Shown here piece by piece: positions 18,394 to 29,011 of a DNA stretch of 64,000 nucleotides (position 1 is the first letter of the stretch; the number at the start of each line of letters is the position of its first letter). The notes beneath the pieces are model-generated. The model searched no databases, had not been told where the DNA came from, and saw only the letters and a program-made list of their open reading frames with translations. Source of the stretch: an uncultured Prevotellaceae bacterium (GTDB taxonomy: Bacteria > Bacteroidota > Bacteroidia > Bacteroidales > Bacteroidaceae); the NCBI GenBank assembly GCA_900315095.1, contig OMXS01000014.1, positions 1 to 64,000 of the forward strand. The letters run 5' to 3'. The position numbers and the translations under genes were made by a program.

Positions 18394-21300
18394 TTATACG
18401 AGACCACGTCCGTGGCAGTTTTTAAATTTCTTTCCGCTTCCGCAAGGGCATGGATCATTACGTCCTGGCAGTTTCTCGCGTGTTATTGGCATGCGTCGTT
18501 GAGGAGCAGCACTCTCTCGTGTGTCATGTTGGGCAGCTGCTTGCTGGTTTTGGTCAACAAGGTCGTTACCCTTTTGCTCGTTATATCGTTGTGAACGTTG
18601 CTCTGGTGCAGCCTCATGAACCTCATCTTGTTGTAGTTCAGGAATCTGACCGCGCATGAGAATACTCAGTATTCGGTTGTTGTTCTGGTCAACCATGTTC
18701 TCCTTGAAGAGTTCTGCACTTTCGAGTTTGAATATCACCAGCGGGTCTTTCTGCTCGTAACTTGCGTTCTGCACGCTATGGCGAAGTTCGTCAAGCTGGC
18801 GCAGGTTCTCTTTCCAGCAGTCGTCGATGACATGAAGCATGATAGACTTCTCGAACTGTTTAACCACGCTCTTTGCCTCTGTCTCGTATGCTTCCTTAAG
18901 GTCGCAAGGTATCTGATACATCCTCTTGCCGTCGGTTACAGGCACCACGATGCGCTCATACATACTTCCTTGGTTCTCGTAAACCTGCTTTATCACAGGC
19001 CATGCAACGGTCTGAATGCGCTCGGTCTTGCGGTTGAACGAACTGATGGCTGCTTGATATGAGTCCTCAAGCAACTTTTCGGTTACGCCTTCTCTGAACT
19101 GCTCTTCTGTAAACGGACATTCCATTGCCAGCACCTTGATGAACTGCTCCTTGCATCCCTCGTAGTCGTTTGTGGTTATGATGTTTTCCACGCGGTTCCA
19201 GATGAGGTTCGCGATGTCCATTCCTATTCGTTCACCTATAAGGGCGTGACGACGGTTCTTGTAAACGATGGTTCGTTGTGTGTTCATAACATCGTCGTAC
19301 TCGAGCAGATGCTTACGAATACCGAAGTGGTTCTCTTCAACCTTCTTCTGAGCGCGCTCGATACTGTTTGAAATCATCGAGTGTTCGAGACGCTCTCCTT
19401 CATCGAAGTGGAGACGGTCCATGATCTTTGCGATACGCTCAGATGCGAACAGACGCATCAACTTGTCCTCAAGTGAAACATAGAATACAGAAGAACCCGG
19501 GTCACCCTGTCGACCTGCACGACCACGCAACTGTCTGTCAACGCGGCGGCTCTCATGTCTCTCTGTACCAATGATTGCAAGTCCGCCTGCCTCTTTCACC
19601 TCTTTTGAAAGCTTAATATCGGTACCACGACCAGCCATGTTGGTCGCTATGGTAACGGCACCAAGTCCGTTGATGCTTTGTCCGGCATTAGCCACGATGT
19701 CAGCCTCACGTTGGTGGAGCTTAGCATTAAGCACCTGATGAGGAATCTTGCGCAAGGTAAGCATGCGGCTGAGCAACTCTGAAATCTCCACACTTGTTGT
19801 ACCAACCAGCGTAGGACGGCCAGCGTTTCTCATTTCCTGTATCTCCTCGATAACGGCGTTATATTTCTCGCGTGCAGTCTTATACACGCGGTCGTTCATA
19901 TCGTTACGAATAACAGGCTTGTTGGTAGGAATCTCAACAACATCAAGCTTGTAGATATCCCAGAACTCACCTGCTTCGGTGCTTGCCGTACCGGTCATAC
20001 CAGCCAGCTTGTGATACATACGGAAGTAGTTCTGCAGGGTAATGGTTGCAAATGTTTGTGTAGCTTCCTTCACCTTCACATGTTCCTTCGCCTCGATAGC
20101 CTGATGCAAGCCGTCACTCCATTGGCGACCTTCCATGATACGTCCTGTCTGCTCGTCCACAATCTTCACCTCGCCGTCCATAACAACATATTCGTCGTCC
20201 TTGTTGAACATGGTGTAAGCCTTGAGCAGCTGCTGCAGGGTGTGAACGCGCTCGCTCTGCACGCCGTAATGGCTGAGCAGTTCGTCTTTCTTTGTCACTT
20301 TCTCCTCGTCGCTCATCTGCTGCGCTTCCAGCTCAGACATCTCTGTCGTGATGTCAGGAAGCACGAACAGCTCGCGGTCGTTAACCTGCTTAGCCAGCCA
20401 GTCGGTACCTTTATCGGTAAGGTCAACGCTGTTCAGCTTCTCGTCAACAACGAAGTAGAGCGGCTCAATAGCCTCCGGCATGTGGCGGTTGTTGTTCTCC
20501 ATGTAGTACTCTTCGGTCTTCAGCATACCTGTCTTGATGCCTTCTTCCGAAAGATACTTGATGAGCGGCTTGCTCTTTGGCAGCGCCTTGTGAGAGCGAT
20601 AGAGTGCAAGGAATCCCTCGTCGAGTTTCTTTTGTCCCTCCTTGTTGCCCTCTTCAACCATCTTTGTACCTTCTGTAATGAGTCTCTTGGCATCTGCAAG
20701 ATACTGCGAAGCCAGTTTTCGCTGAACATCTACAAGGCGTTCAACGAGCGGCTGGTATTCCTCAAACATCTGGTCGCCGCCGTTTGGAACAGGACCTGAT
20801 ATGATAAGAGGTGTACGGGCATCGTCAATAAGCACCGAGTCGACCTCGTCGACGATGGCGTAGTTGTGACTTCTCTGCACAAGGTCAGCCGGGCTGATGG
20901 CCATATTGTCGCGAAGGTAGTCGAAACCGAACTCGTTGTTCGTTCCGAATGTGATGTCTGCCTGATAAGCCTTGCGTCTTTCTGGAGAGTTAGGCTTATG
21001 CTTGTCGATGCAGTCTACCGAAAGTCCGTTGAACATATAGAGAGGTCCCATCCACTCAGAGTCACGTTTTGCAAGGTAGTCGTTCACAGTTACGACGTGA
21101 ACACCATTGCCTGTGAGGGCGTTAAGGAATACTGGCAGGGTAGCGACAAGCGTCTTTCCTTCACCAGTTGCCATCTCCGCAATCTTTCCTTGATGGAGAA
21201 CGATACCTCCAAAGAGCTGCACATCATAGTGCACCATATCCCATTTGAGGTCGTTACCACCTGCTACCCAATGGTTCTGGTATATCGCCTTGTCGTCCTC

Positions 21301-21741
21301 TATGCGCACAAAGTCTTTTGTGGCGGCAAGTTCGCGGTCGAAATCTGTGGCAGTCACCACCACCTCTTCGTTCTCTGCGAAGCGGCGTGCGGTTTCTTTC
21401 ACGATGCTGAAGGCCACCGGCATCACGTCGTTAAGTGCTTTCTCGTAAATCTCAAGCACATCTTTCTCCAGTTTGTCTATCTGGTCGAATATTGCTGCAC
21501 GCTCGTCAATAGGCGTTGACTCAATCTTAGACTTGAGTTCAGCAATCTTTGCTTTCTCGTCTTTTGCTGAGTCTTGAACGTATGACTGTATCTCTTTTGT
21601 CTTAGCACGGAGAGCGTCGTTGTCAAGTTTTTCTATTTCCGGATATGCTTGCTTCACCTTTTCTACAAGCGGTTTTACAAGTTTCATATCTCTCGTTGAC
21701 TTGTTTCCAAATAACGAAGTCAAGATTTTGTTGAAATTCAT
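18394..21741 (-). CDS. secA: preprotein translocase ATPase SecA
   Basis: Motor of the general secretion pathway, pushing unfolded preproteins through SecYEG. 1,115 residues, the long form usual in Bacteroidota (about 900 in E. coli). Walker A ATGEGKT at 191-197, [19 protein letters not shown] for the helicase II/preprotein-crosslinking part, [12 protein letters not shown] and [16 protein letters not shown] for nucleotide-binding domain 2, and a C-terminal zinc site [17 protein letters not shown] (Cys1098, Cys1100, Cys1109, His1110) that in other bacteria contacts SecB and ribosomes. The ATG at 21741 gives the standard [12 protein letters not shown] start. Minus-strand TACCTTTG at 21789-21782 is a likely -7 box. 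Confidence 0.98.
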   Translation of the reverse strand: MNFNKILTSLFGNKSTRDMKLVKPLVEKVKQAYPEIEKLDNDALRAKTKEIQSYVQDSAKDEKAKIAELKSKIESTPIDERAAIFDQIDKLEKDVLEIYEKALNDVMPVAFSIVKETARRFAENEEVVVTATDFDRELAATKDFVRIEDDKAIYQNHWVAGGNDLKWDMVHYDVQLFGGIVLHQGKIAEMATGEGKTLVATLPVFLNALTGNGVHVVTVNDYLAKRDSEWMGPLYMFNGLSVDCIDKHKPNSPERRKAYQADITFGTNNEFGFDYLRDNMAISPADLVQRSHNYAIVDEVDSVLIDDARTPLIISGPVPNGGDQMFEEYQPLVERLVDVQRKLASQYLADAKRLITEGTKMVEEGNKEGQKKLDEGFLALYRSHKALPKSKPLIKYLSEEGIKTGMLKTEEYYMENNNRHMPEAIEPLYFVVDEKLNSVDLTDKGTDWLAKQVNDRELFVLPDITTEMSELEAQQMSDEEKVTKKDELLSHYGVQSERVHTLQQLLKAYTMFNKDDEYVVMDGEVKIVDEQTGRIMEGRQWSDGLHQAIEAKEHVKVKEATQTFATITLQNYFRMYHKLAGMTGTASTEAGEFWDIYKLDVVEIPTNKPVIRNDMNDRVYKTAREKYNAVIEEIQEMRNAGRPTLVGTTSVEISELLSRMLTLRKIPHQVLNAKLHQREADIVANAGQSINGLGAVTIATNMAGRGTDIKLSKEVKEAGGLAIIGTERHESRRVDRQLRGRAGRQGDPGSSVFYVSLEDKLMRLFASERIAKIMDRLHFDEGERLEHSMISNSIERAQKKVEENHFGIRKHLLEYDDVMNTQRTIVYKNRRHALIGERIGMDIANLIWNRVENIITTNDYEGCKEQFIKVLAMECPFTEEQFREGVTEKLLEDSYQAAISSFNRKTERIQTVAWPVIKQVYENQGSMYERIVVPVTDGKRMYQIPCDLKEAYETEAKSVVKQFEKSIMLHVIDDCWKENLRQLDELRHSVQNASYEQKDPLVIFKLESAELFKENMVDQNNNRILSILMRGQIPELQQDEVHEAAPEQRSQRYNEQKGNDLVDQNQQAAAQHDTRESAAPQRRMPITREKLPGRNDPCPCGSGKKFKNCHGRGLV

Positions 21742-21850
21742 ATTTATATCTTGTTTTATTGTTACATGTAAAATTGAGCGACAAAGGTACGAAAAATAAT
21801 CGTTATTTGCGCATAAAATAATGATAAAATGAGGTTTGTGGCTGTAAAAA

Positions 21851-23269
21851 TCATCTCAAAGGAGCAGCCGTGCAGGCGTTAGGCGCCCTTATTCTGATGG
21901 CCTTTGAGATTGTGGGTGCTATGTTTACGGCCGACACGGGAGTGCTGATGCGCTCTGCCTTTGTGCCTGCTCCCCATACGATGATAGGGAACTGTGCCGA
22001 TGCATTTTGTGTTGTTATGTCTTGTCTTGTGTTCTCGTTCACCAGATTCCATCCTGGCAGCGTCTCTATAATAAGGTCGCCGCAGGTGTTGCTGTTGAAA
22101 GAATTGCGTATCGGAGCAAGCATGTCAGAGCTTGCTGTCATCAACTGACGGCTCGAATAGACGTTGCTGACGCCCGAAGTCTCAAGCAAGAACACTTGAG
22201 AGCGTGCCAGCAGCTCGTCCATATCAATCTTCTTCTGCTCTGAAAGTTTAGAGTTGAGGTATATGTGGTTGTTAACGCTTCCGTCAACGTATTTGCCCTG
22301 ACCGTAGACAGCATTCAGATAAAGGTCGAGAAGCTTGGCGGTGCGGTCGATACTGAATGTTCCATGAGGGATGCGAAGCAACTCGTAATCCACCTTCTGA
22401 CGTGGAGCGACGCCTGTTCCTGTGGCAACTACGAGCAGATTGCTTTCGCCTACAGCATCCTTGGCAGACTTCAGCAACCTGCCGAGGTCGTTGTTGAGTT
22501 GCTTGTATGTATTTAAATCGTCTGCGACTTCAAATGTTAGTGCCAATATGTCACTATTGTCGTCTTTTCCAAGAGATGCATTTGCAATGCAACTTATGGC
22601 TGCGTTAGCGACTCTGTTGTTGTCTTCTGCTTCAGTAGTATAGGCAGATTGTTTCTCAAAGGAATCCAGCCAGTTAGGCAATCCGCCTAAATAATAAGTT
22701 GAAGTGTTCCATCTGCCAGTTTTATTGTCCACCCATAGCGCTCCGTTTGCTGAGTGTGATGCTGACAAAATGGCTGCCTCGCGGTTGATGGCGATGGAGT
22801 AAACCAAGCCCAGATTTGATGTCTTGGCCTTCAGTTCGTCTCCAATCATCGACGACATCACGTTGGCTGCCGAGCCGCCTTCGTATGAACCCGTGCCGCG
22901 ATACTTGCTGTCGTCGACGCAGGACACCACTTTTAGCGAGTTGCGGTCGAGCCACGAAGCGCTGGCAATGCCGTTATAATAAGGTGTGGTGCCTGTGTAT
23001 ATCGTTGTGATTGCCGATGCCGCGTCTGTTGGGGGAAAAGGCATTGTGGCAGAAGAATATACCTTTCCTGATGCGAGAAGTTGCTTCAAGCCTCCGTCTT
23101 CTAATGCTTCGGAATACTCTTCGAGGCACTCGCTCGTCAGTTGGTTGATGACAATGCTTATCACAAGCCTTGGTTTCGAGGCTTGCTGAGCCTGAAGGCC
23201 TGTGGAAATGAGGGCAAGCAGCGTTGCCGTCAGGTATCGTCTGTTCAACTTAAATATATTGTTCTGCAT
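21851..23269 (-). CDS. alkaline-phosphatase-fold protein lacking catalytic residues (predicted pseudoenzyme)
   Basis: About 472 residues, exported ([27 protein letters not shown]). The fold is recognisable from [51 protein letters not shown] and the C-terminal [15 protein letters not shown], which parallel the phosphodiesterase/alkaline phosphatase family common in Bacteroidota. Active relatives read VVDQ, PTxTAxGHTSIYTG, STDxxGH and TADHG; here these are [26 protein letters not shown] and VATGTG, so the nucleophilic Thr and the metal-binding Asp/His residues appear lost. The first Met (23296) would add nine residues before the signal peptide; the ATG at 23269 fits better. It lies upstream of secA on the same strand, 110 bases away. 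Confidence 0.75.
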   Translation of the reverse strand: MQNNIFKLNRRYLTATLLALISTGLQAQQASKPRLVISIVINQLTSECLEEYSEALEDGGLKQLLASGKVYSSATMPFPPTDAASAITTIYTGTTPYYNGIASASWLDRNSLKVVSCVDDSKYRGTGSYEGGSAANVMSSMIGDELKAKTSNLGLVYSIAINREAAILSASHSANGALWVDNKTGRWNTSTYYLGGLPNWLDSFEKQSAYTTEAEDNNRVANAAISCIANASLGKDDNSDILALTFEVADDLNTYKQLNNDLGRLLKSAKDAVGESNLLVVATGTGVAPRQKVDYELLRIPHGTFSIDRTAKLLDLYLNAVYGQGKYVDGSVNNHIYLNSKLSEQKKIDMDELLARSQVFLLETSGVSNVYSSRQLMTASSDMLAPIRNSFNSNTCGDLIIETLPGWNLVNENTRQDITTQNASAQFPIIVWGAGTKAERISTPVSAVNIAPTISKAIRIRAPNACTAAPLR

Positions 23270-23300
23270 ATCGTTTCTATCTGTTTGATTTCCCAAAGGG

Positions 23301-23490
23301 CATCTTTCGCATCCTCAGAAGACATCTTTGACCTCCTCAGAAGACATCTTTGACCTCCTCAGAAGACATCTTTGACCTCCTCAGATGTATACCTTTGACC
23401 TCCTCAGATGTATACCTTTGGCATCGTCAAAAGGCATCTTTTACTTTTTCAAAGGACATCTCTTGCAATGCAAAAGGATACCTTTCACGT
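23301..23490. repeat. phased 22/23-bp degenerate repeat array, locus 3 (longest)
   Basis: Nine units, each with a CATCTTTG/TACCTTTG core, start at 23301, 23323, 23345, 23367, 23390, 23413, 23435, 23457 and 23479. Spacings are 22 except 23 where the preceding unit carries GATGTATACC. Four consecutive units share TTTGACCTCCTCAGA almost exactly; the outer ones are decayed. Many cores are small palindromes (AAGACATCTT). The array runs into the 3' end of the DUF4105 gene, whose stop codon (23441) is inside it. Confidence 0.9.
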
Positions 23491-24631
23491 TTCTTATCAG
23501 CAAAGATGATGCCAAAAGATACATTCCCTCGGCGTACGACTGGATAAATCCTCCTGCAAAGAAGAGCAGAATCAGCACCGTCCACATTATGTACTGGCAG
23601 TCTTTTGTGCCGTTTTTCTGTCTTTTAAGCAGCCTTCTTATGAAGAAAAGGGGTAGGGGATTGACCAGCAGAATCTGAAGGTTTACCCTAACCGTCGGGT
23701 GCTCTGAGAACAGCATCAGGAAGAGCACGATGCCCATTACCGATGCTCCCACCATCAGAAGTGCGTCGAAATATCTCAGGTTCTTTTTCTTTTTGATTTC
23801 GAAGGCGGTAAGAATGGCGGTTACGATGAGCAACTCCCATCCGCATTGAGTAGGCGTGAGCGGGAACTCCTCTTCAATAACCTGTGCCCGAGCGGGGAGA
23901 ATAACCATCGTCGTATCTACCAACGGGCGCTGGTTGTCGTTTCTTGTGGCATTCTCGAAGTCAATCATCAGGTTGTCCGGAAGAAACTGTCTTTGCTCTT
24001 GGGTTGTGGCATAGTCAGCGCCGACTCCAAGCAAGAGGTCATTTCCGAAGCGCGCCCAAGGATGGCCTTCGTTCTTATCATGAATAATCTCGCGGTAACT
24101 CTTGCCGTCGCGAGGTTGGTAAGTAACACCTCCCTTTATGTTGTTCACAAGAATATCTCGTGCTCTTGTGGTGCAGTTGTCATAGAAATAGTTGTATCTG
24201 TAGTATTTGTTCTCAGGCAGGTTGTTCACTCTTATCGCCTCGAAAATAATCATCTTCTCCTCCGGGGTGAGGTTAAGCACCTGCTGGGTTATGCTGCTTC
24301 CATAGTAGGCATACTCGGAAATAAAGTATTTGAAGGGGATTATGCCAATCTCATATTCGGCGATTCCGAAGACGAAACGCGGTATGAACAGAGGCTTGTT
24401 GAAAGAGAAAACTCCATAGTTGACGGCCACGTCAAGTCCCGCCCGCTGGTCACGCATTCTTATTGCCGTATGACCATAGAGGCTGTACACCTGCTGATGG
24501 GGCGAGCAGGTGAGCAAGCTGATTTCTAATGAGTCGGGATTCAGCCCTTCTTCTTGAGCGAATGAAAGTGTTGAACTCAGCATCATCATTGCCAAGAGAA
24601 ACGCCTTCAAAATGTTATTTCTATGTTTCAC
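23441..24631 (-). CDS. DUF4105 domain-containing membrane protein
   Basis: 396 residues. Signal peptide (MKHRNNILKAFLLAMMMLSSTLSFA), then a periplasmic DUF4105 domain, related to the Lnb N-terminal domain, with conserved TCSPHQQVYSLYGHTAIRM and the Cys/Asn motif YFYDNCTTRARD, followed by four or five membrane helices from about residue 262. The presence of His, Cys and Asn motifs suggests a thiol hydrolase-like site, but the role is unknown. The last residues (from about VKGILLHCKRCPLKK) are read from repeat array 3, so the native C-terminus has probably been altered or extended. Divergent from coaX. Confidence 0.85.
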   Translation of the reverse strand: MKHRNNILKAFLLAMMMLSSTLSFAQEEGLNPDSLEISLLTCSPHQQVYSLYGHTAIRMRDQRAGLDVAVNYGVFSFNKPLFIPRFVFGIAEYEIGIIPFKYFISEYAYYGSSITQQVLNLTPEEKMIIFEAIRVNNLPENKYYRYNYFYDNCTTRARDILVNNIKGGVTYQPRDGKSYREIIHDKNEGHPWARFGNDLLLGVGADYATTQEQRQFLPDNLMIDFENATRNDNQRPLVDTTMVILPARAQVIEEEFPLTPTQCGWELLIVTAILTAFEIKKKKNLRYFDALLMVGASVMGIVLFLMLFSEHPTVRVNLQILLVNPLPLFFIRRLLKRQKNGTKDCQYIMWTVLILLFFAGGFIQSYAEGMYLLASSLLIRNVKGILLHCKRCPLKK

Positions 24632-24741
24632 GATGCAAAATTACTTTATATTTTCCACTTAGCGTGCTTTTATTTCGAAAAATTTCAATAATTTTGCACC
24701 CGATAAAGTAAAAAGTAACAACTCAGAACGCATTTCCAGTC

Positions 24742-25524
24742 GTGAGAAGTGATTTAAGTCTCGTTATCGACGTGGGCAATACATCCACCAAGATGGTATG
24801 TTTCGACGGCAAAGAGAAAGTCGTCGAGGGCGTACGCGTCAAGGACATCTTCTGCGACGAGGCATCTGCGTTTGTCTCAAAGTATAGTTTCCGCGACGGT
24901 ATCTATTGCTCGACGGTGGCCATCGATGATGCCTTCAGAGGCAGGATAGAGTCTTTCGGAGTGCCGATGCTGCATTTCCAGCCGGGCGTGACGCCCATTC
25001 CGATAAAGAATCTCTATGCCACTCCGCTCACGTTAGGTGCCGACCGGCTTGCCGCTTCCATAGGGGCATGGTCGAAAAACAAGGGCAGGAACATACTTGT
25101 TATTGATGTCGGGACATGCATAACCTACGACTTCGTGAACGCAAACGAAGAATATGAGGGCGGCAACATTTCGCCTGGAGTGGACATGAGGTTAAAGGCT
25201 TTGAACGCCTTCACATCGAAACTGCCCCTCGTCGATGCCCAAGGGGAGACTCCAGAGATGGGAGTTTCTACCGAAACGGCAATCAGAAGCGGAGTGATTT
25301 CTGGCATCTTGCACGAAATAAATGGCTATATTAGTGCTTTTAGTCATAAATATTCCCAACTTTACGTTTATTTAACGGGGGGAGGGCAACTAAATTTGCA
25401 TTTCTCAGAAAAAATGCCCACCTTTGCACTTGCAAATAAAAAAGGAGCGAAAATAAGTCTCGTTGAAGACCGGTATTTAGTGCCTGAGGGGCTTAACGCA
25501 ATTCTTGAATACAATAAAAGATAA
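24742..25524 (+). CDS. coaX: type III pantothenate kinase
   Basis: Phosphorylates pantothenate, first step of CoA synthesis. 260 residues with the ASKHA-fold motifs of CoaX: IDVGNTSTKM (phosphate 1, about 9-18), TLGADRLAASIGAW, VIDVGTCITYDFV (phosphate 2) and GGNISPGVDMRLKALNAFTSKLP. The start is a GTG at 24742; no in-frame ATG lies before the first motif. A likely -7 box TAATTTTG is at 24689-24696. The stop overlaps the next ATG by one base (TAATG), so the barrel gene is translationally coupled to it. Confidence 0.93.
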   Translation: MRSDLSLVIDVGNTSTKMVCFDGKEKVVEGVRVKDIFCDEASAFVSKYSFRDGIYCSTVAIDDAFRGRIESFGVPMLHFQPGVTPIPIKNLYATPLTLGADRLAASIGAWSKNKGRNILVIDVGTCITYDFVNANEEYEGGNISPGVDMRLKALNAFTSKLPLVDAQGETPEMGVSTETAIRSGVISGILHEINGYISAFSHKYSQLYVYLTGGGQLNLHFSEKMPTFALANKKGAKISLVEDRYLVPEGLNAILEYNKR

Positions 25525-26819
25525 TGAAGAAGATATCGATTGCCATCGTTATGATGGTCTTTACTACACTAACCGCTATGGCACAGAGCGGCACCAACTC
25601 TCCATATAGTCAGTATGGCTTTGGCGTTTTGGCTGACCAGACAAGCGGTTTCAATCGTGGTATGAATGGTTTAGGAATAGGTTTCAGAGAGTCGAACCAG
25701 GTGAATTTCATTAACCCTGCCTCTTATTCGTCAATCGACTCGCTGACTTTCATATTCGATGTTGGCGTTAGCGGACAACTAACTAACTTCTCTGAGAACG
25801 GCGTTAAGAGGAATGCGAAGAACGCAAGCTTTGAATATGCCGTTGCATCATTCAGACTTTTCAAGCACGTCGGATTGAGCTTCGGTATTGTGCCGTTCAC
25901 GAACGTAGGGTATAACTACAGCACTTCGGGCTACGTTAGTAACGATAAGACCAATGCCTACATCAATACATATAAAGGAGACGGCGGTTTGCGTCAGGTG
26001 TTCCTTGGCTTTGGTGTTGAGCCTATTAAGAACGTGTCTTTCGGTGTTAATGGTTCTTACATGTGGGGAGATTACAATCGCTCGATAGGAAACTCCTATA
26101 CAGACGGTTATGTCAATAACCTGGCGAAATATTATAGAGCCGACATCAGAACATACCGTGTGGATTTCGGTTTGCAACTGACAATTCCGTTCAATAAGAA
26201 CAATAGCGTAACGCTCGGAGCTACTTATGGTTTGGGCCATAAGATTAACGATAATGCCGAGTGCACCATACTTTCTACTAACACGCAGACAGGTGTTAAA
26301 GACAGTACCACCTTCGTTTTGGAGAATGCTTTCAAGCTTCCGCAAACCATAGGTGCAGGATTGATGTATAATCATCGCAACAAGTTGAAACTTGGAGTCG
26401 ACTATACGTTGCAGAAGTGGGCAAGCACGCCGTTCCCAGTATATAGAGACAACAACGGAAGTGCTACTTATTCGCTCAGCGAGGAATATTTCAAGGACAG
26501 ACATAAGTTCACCTTTGGCGGTGAGTTCTGTCCAGGACAATATAGCAGGAAGTTCCTTAACAGAATTCACTATAGGTTCGGTGTTTCCTATGCTACACCT
26601 TATTTAATTATAAACGGACAGGACGGACCTAAAGAATTGTCTGTAAGCGCTGGCTTCGGAATACCTATAATGAACTCTTATAACAACAGGTCGATTCTCA
26701 ATATCTCTGCTCAATGGGTAAGAACCGACTCAAAGAGTTTCATTACAGAGAATACCTTCAGAATCAATATAGGACTGACGTTCAACGAACGATGGTTCAT
26801 GAAGTGGAAGGTTGAATAA
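25524..26819 (+). CDS. outer membrane beta-barrel protein, unknown role
   Basis: 431 residues with a signal peptide (MKKISIAIVMMVFTTLTAMA) and a mature start SGTNSPYSQYGFGVLADQTSGFNRGMNGLG, then many amphipathic beta strands (GVNGSYMWGDYNRS, VTLGATYGLGHK, KLGVDYTLQKW, FRFGVSY). The glycine-rich opening and NPASYSSIDSLTFIFD segment recall FadL/OmpP1-like barrels, but the match is loose. In Bacteroidota this gene commonly sits between coaX and lptC, as here, which suggests a part in envelope biogenesis (inference). The start ATG overlaps the coaX stop. Confidence 0.8.
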   Translation: MKKISIAIVMMVFTTLTAMAQSGTNSPYSQYGFGVLADQTSGFNRGMNGLGIGFRESNQVNFINPASYSSIDSLTFIFDVGVSGQLTNFSENGVKRNAKNASFEYAVASFRLFKHVGLSFGIVPFTNVGYNYSTSGYVSNDKTNAYINTYKGDGGLRQVFLGFGVEPIKNVSFGVNGSYMWGDYNRSIGNSYTDGYVNNLAKYYRADIRTYRVDFGLQLTIPFNKNNSVTLGATYGLGHKINDNAECTILSTNTQTGVKDSTTFVLENAFKLPQTIGAGLMYNHRNKLKLGVDYTLQKWASTPFPVYRDNNGSATYSLSEEYFKDRHKFTFGGEFCPGQYSRKFLNRIHYRFGVSYATPYLIINGQDGPKELSVSAGFGIPIMNSYNNRSILNISAQWVRTDSKSFITENTFRINIGLTFNERWFMKWKVE

Positions 26820-26833
26820 CACTAAGACCTGAA

Positions 26834-27583
26834 ATGGGCATAGACATTAAGGCTTTTTCTATAATACATCGCTTTGCTGTAGCTCTGCTGAAGAGGTACA
26901 GCATGATGTATTTATTGCCCTTTGCCTTGCCCATGATGATTGTTTCGTGTGAGGAAGCGGTGGAACACACGGCACCCGCCATTTACGATAGAGACTCGGT
27001 GGCGTTGATGATTAGCTATGGTGTGAACACGTTGATAAGCGACTCTGGCGTAATGAAATACAGAATAGTGACAGAGGAGTGGGAGATTAACCAGAACAGG
27101 AACCCCTCTCGATGGATATTCAGAAATGGATTGTTCCTTGAGGAGTTTGACAAGAACTTCCACGTGGAGGCTTATCTGCAGGCAGATACCGCCTACTATT
27201 ACGACGTGAAGCGACTTTGGGAGTTGCGCGGAAGGGTAAGCGTGAGGACAAAAGACGGCTTGCGATTCAATAGTGAGGAACTTTTCTGGGACCAGAACAG
27301 TCATGAGTTGTATAGCAATAAATTCTCTCGTATAGTAACACCTACAAGAGAACTTGAAGGCACTCATTTCTTGAGTAATGAGCAACTCACACATTACACC
27401 ATTACTAATTCTAAAGGTTCGTTTGTCAGAGGCGAGGACGGATTCGGCAGTTCCAAAGGTGACACAATATTGTCGGCACCAGATACTGCTAAGGCTAAGC
27501 TGAGAACGCCAGCTAATCCCAAAGCAAAGACAACGGTAAACATTCCTACAAATAACAATAATACAAATCATGCAAGACATTAG
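26834..27583 (+). CDS. lptC: LPS export lipoprotein LptC
   Basis: Periplasmic bridge component passing LPS from LptBFG to LptA. 249 residues. A hydrophobic N-terminus ends in a lipobox-like PMMIVSC (Cys39), unlike the membrane-anchored E. coli protein but usual in Bacteroidota. The LptC/OstA-like beta-jellyroll follows: SGVMKYRIVTEEWEINQN, FLEEFDKNFHVEAYLQADTAYYYD, LWELRGRVSVRTKDGLRFNSEELFWDQN, and HYTITNSKGSFVRGEDGFG. The last 40 residues are Asn/Thr/Ala-rich linker. The 3' end overlaps the next gene by 14 bases, consistent with one operon coaX-barrel-lptC-CNNM. Confidence 0.85.
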   Translation: MGIDIKAFSIIHRFAVALLKRYSMMYLLPFALPMMIVSCEEAVEHTAPAIYDRDSVALMISYGVNTLISDSGVMKYRIVTEEWEINQNRNPSRWIFRNGLFLEEFDKNFHVEAYLQADTAYYYDVKRLWELRGRVSVRTKDGLRFNSEELFWDQNSHELYSNKFSRIVTPTRELEGTHFLSNEQLTHYTITNSKGSFVRGEDGFGSSKGDTILSAPDTAKAKLRTPANPKAKTTVNIPTNNNNTNHARH

Positions 27584-28838
27584 CCTGCTGTTAATAATTG
27601 GCATTCTCATAACAATGCTGCTCTCTGCATTCTTTTCCGGGATGGAGATAGCATTCGTTTCGAGCAACCGCATGCTAGCCGAAATGGACAAAGACAAGCT
27701 TGGTCTTGCACGCCTTCCTTTGCAGGTGTTCTATAAGCATCCTAATAATTTCGTCAGCACGATGCTAGTTGGCAATAATATTGTGCTGGTCGTTTATGGT
27801 ATTCTCATAGCACGCTTCTTCGACAAGACGATATTTGCGGGGCTCGATCCAGGCATAACGGTACCCGCAGACACTATTCTTTCCACCTTGATAGTGCTTT
27901 TTACCGGCGAGTTTCTTCCGAAGTCGATATTCAAAAGCAATGCAAACAGGTTGCTGACAATATTCGCTTTCCCTGCCTATATATTCTATATCGTGCTGTG
28001 GCCTATATCCCGTTTCTCCACGATGTTGTCTCATTTGCTTATGCGGATTATGGGAATCAAGGTGGAAAAGGAAAGCGAGGATGAGGAATTCTCAAAGGTT
28101 GATCTCGATTACCTTGTACAGTCGAGCATCGCAAAGGCCAAAGATGACTCTCAGATAGATGACGAGGTGAAGATATTCCAGAATGCTCTGGAATTCTCGG
28201 ACACGAAGGTTCGTGATTGTATGGTGCCTCGTACGGAGATTTGTGCCGTCGAGTATGACTGTTCTGTGAACGACCTTAAGAACATATTCGTCGAGAGTGG
28301 CAAGTCGAAAATCATCGTCTACCGCGAAGATATCGACCATATTATAGGCTACATCCATTCCTCTGAGATGTTCCGCGACGCCAAGAACTGGCACAAGGGC
28401 ATACAGAACATGCCTTATGTGCCTGAGACCATGCCTGCGCAGAAGTTGATGCAGACGTTCATGCAGCAGAAAAAGACACTCGGAGTGGTCATCGATGAGT
28501 TCGGCGGAACAAGCGGAATAGTTAGTCTTGAGGATATAGTGGAGGAGATATTCGGCGATATCGAGGATGAGCATGATAACTCTAACTATGTGGCAAAGCA
28601 AGTGGGAGAAAAGGATTATGTGCTTTCTGCCCGTCTTGAAATTGACAAGGTGAACGAGAAATTCAATCTTGACCTTCCCGAAAGTGAAGACTATATGACA
28701 GTTGGAGGTTTGATTTTGCATTACTATCAGAGTTTCCCAAAACTCAACGAGATAGTTACTATAGGCGACTTTGAGTTCAAGATAATGAAGAATACAATGA
28801 CAAAAATAGAGCTGGTAAAGTTGAAAGTGCTAAAATAA
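27570..28838 (+). CDS. hemolysin-family/CNNM-type membrane protein with CBS domains
   Basis: 422 residues: three or four membrane helices in an N-terminal DUF21/CNNM domain (SAFFSGMEIAFVSSNRMLAEMDK through about 190), a CBS pair (about 205-325, with VRDCMVPRTEICAVEYD and GVVIDEFGGTSGIVSLEDIVEEIFGDI) and a C-terminal CorC/HlyC domain (ARLEIDKVNEKFNLDLPESEDYMTVGGLIL). Such proteins are linked to Mg2+/Co2+ homeostasis and older names call them hemolysins; substrate not decided here. The start lies inside the end of lptC. It is the last gene before a 173-base gap holding the ppiD promoter. Confidence 0.92.
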   Translation: MQDISLLLIIGILITMLLSAFFSGMEIAFVSSNRMLAEMDKDKLGLARLPLQVFYKHPNNFVSTMLVGNNIVLVVYGILIARFFDKTIFAGLDPGITVPADTILSTLIVLFTGEFLPKSIFKSNANRLLTIFAFPAYIFYIVLWPISRFSTMLSHLLMRIMGIKVEKESEDEEFSKVDLDYLVQSSIAKAKDDSQIDDEVKIFQNALEFSDTKVRDCMVPRTEICAVEYDCSVNDLKNIFVESGKSKIIVYREDIDHIIGYIHSSEMFRDAKNWHKGIQNMPYVPETMPAQKLMQTFMQQKKTLGVVIDEFGGTSGIVSLEDIVEEIFGDIEDEHDNSNYVAKQVGEKDYVLSARLEIDKVNEKFNLDLPESEDYMTVGGLILHYYQSFPKLNEIVTIGDFEFKIMKNTMTKIELVKLKVLK

Positions 28839-28857
28839 ATAAACTTTTTCCAGATAA

Positions 28858-28891
28858 TTTGCCGATAATTATCATCTTTTTTGTAATTTTG
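28858..28891 (+). promoter_or_regulatory. promoter of the ppiD-like gene
   Basis: TAATTTTG at 28884-28891 is a clear -7 box; a TTTG at 28858-28861 is 22 bases upstream, slightly longer than the usual 19-21. It lies 120 bases before the start codon, leaving a long 5' untranslated region in which no structure was recognised. Confidence 0.5.
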
Positions 28892-29011
28892 CGCCTTGAA
28901 ACTTAATTTTCAGGAATTTGTGTCTCGTGACTATTCAAAAACCGAATGCATGGACATGGGTTCGCAACAAAGTAAAGAATAAAAACAATAAAATAAAAAT
29001 TAAAAAACAAA

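Noticed and set aside
23141-23678. Short frames through array 3 reading repeated SSEDIFDLL-type peptides
   Set aside because: The peptide repeat is just the 22-base DNA unit read in shifting frames; 22 is not a multiple of 3, and no promoter or start is consistent with translation.
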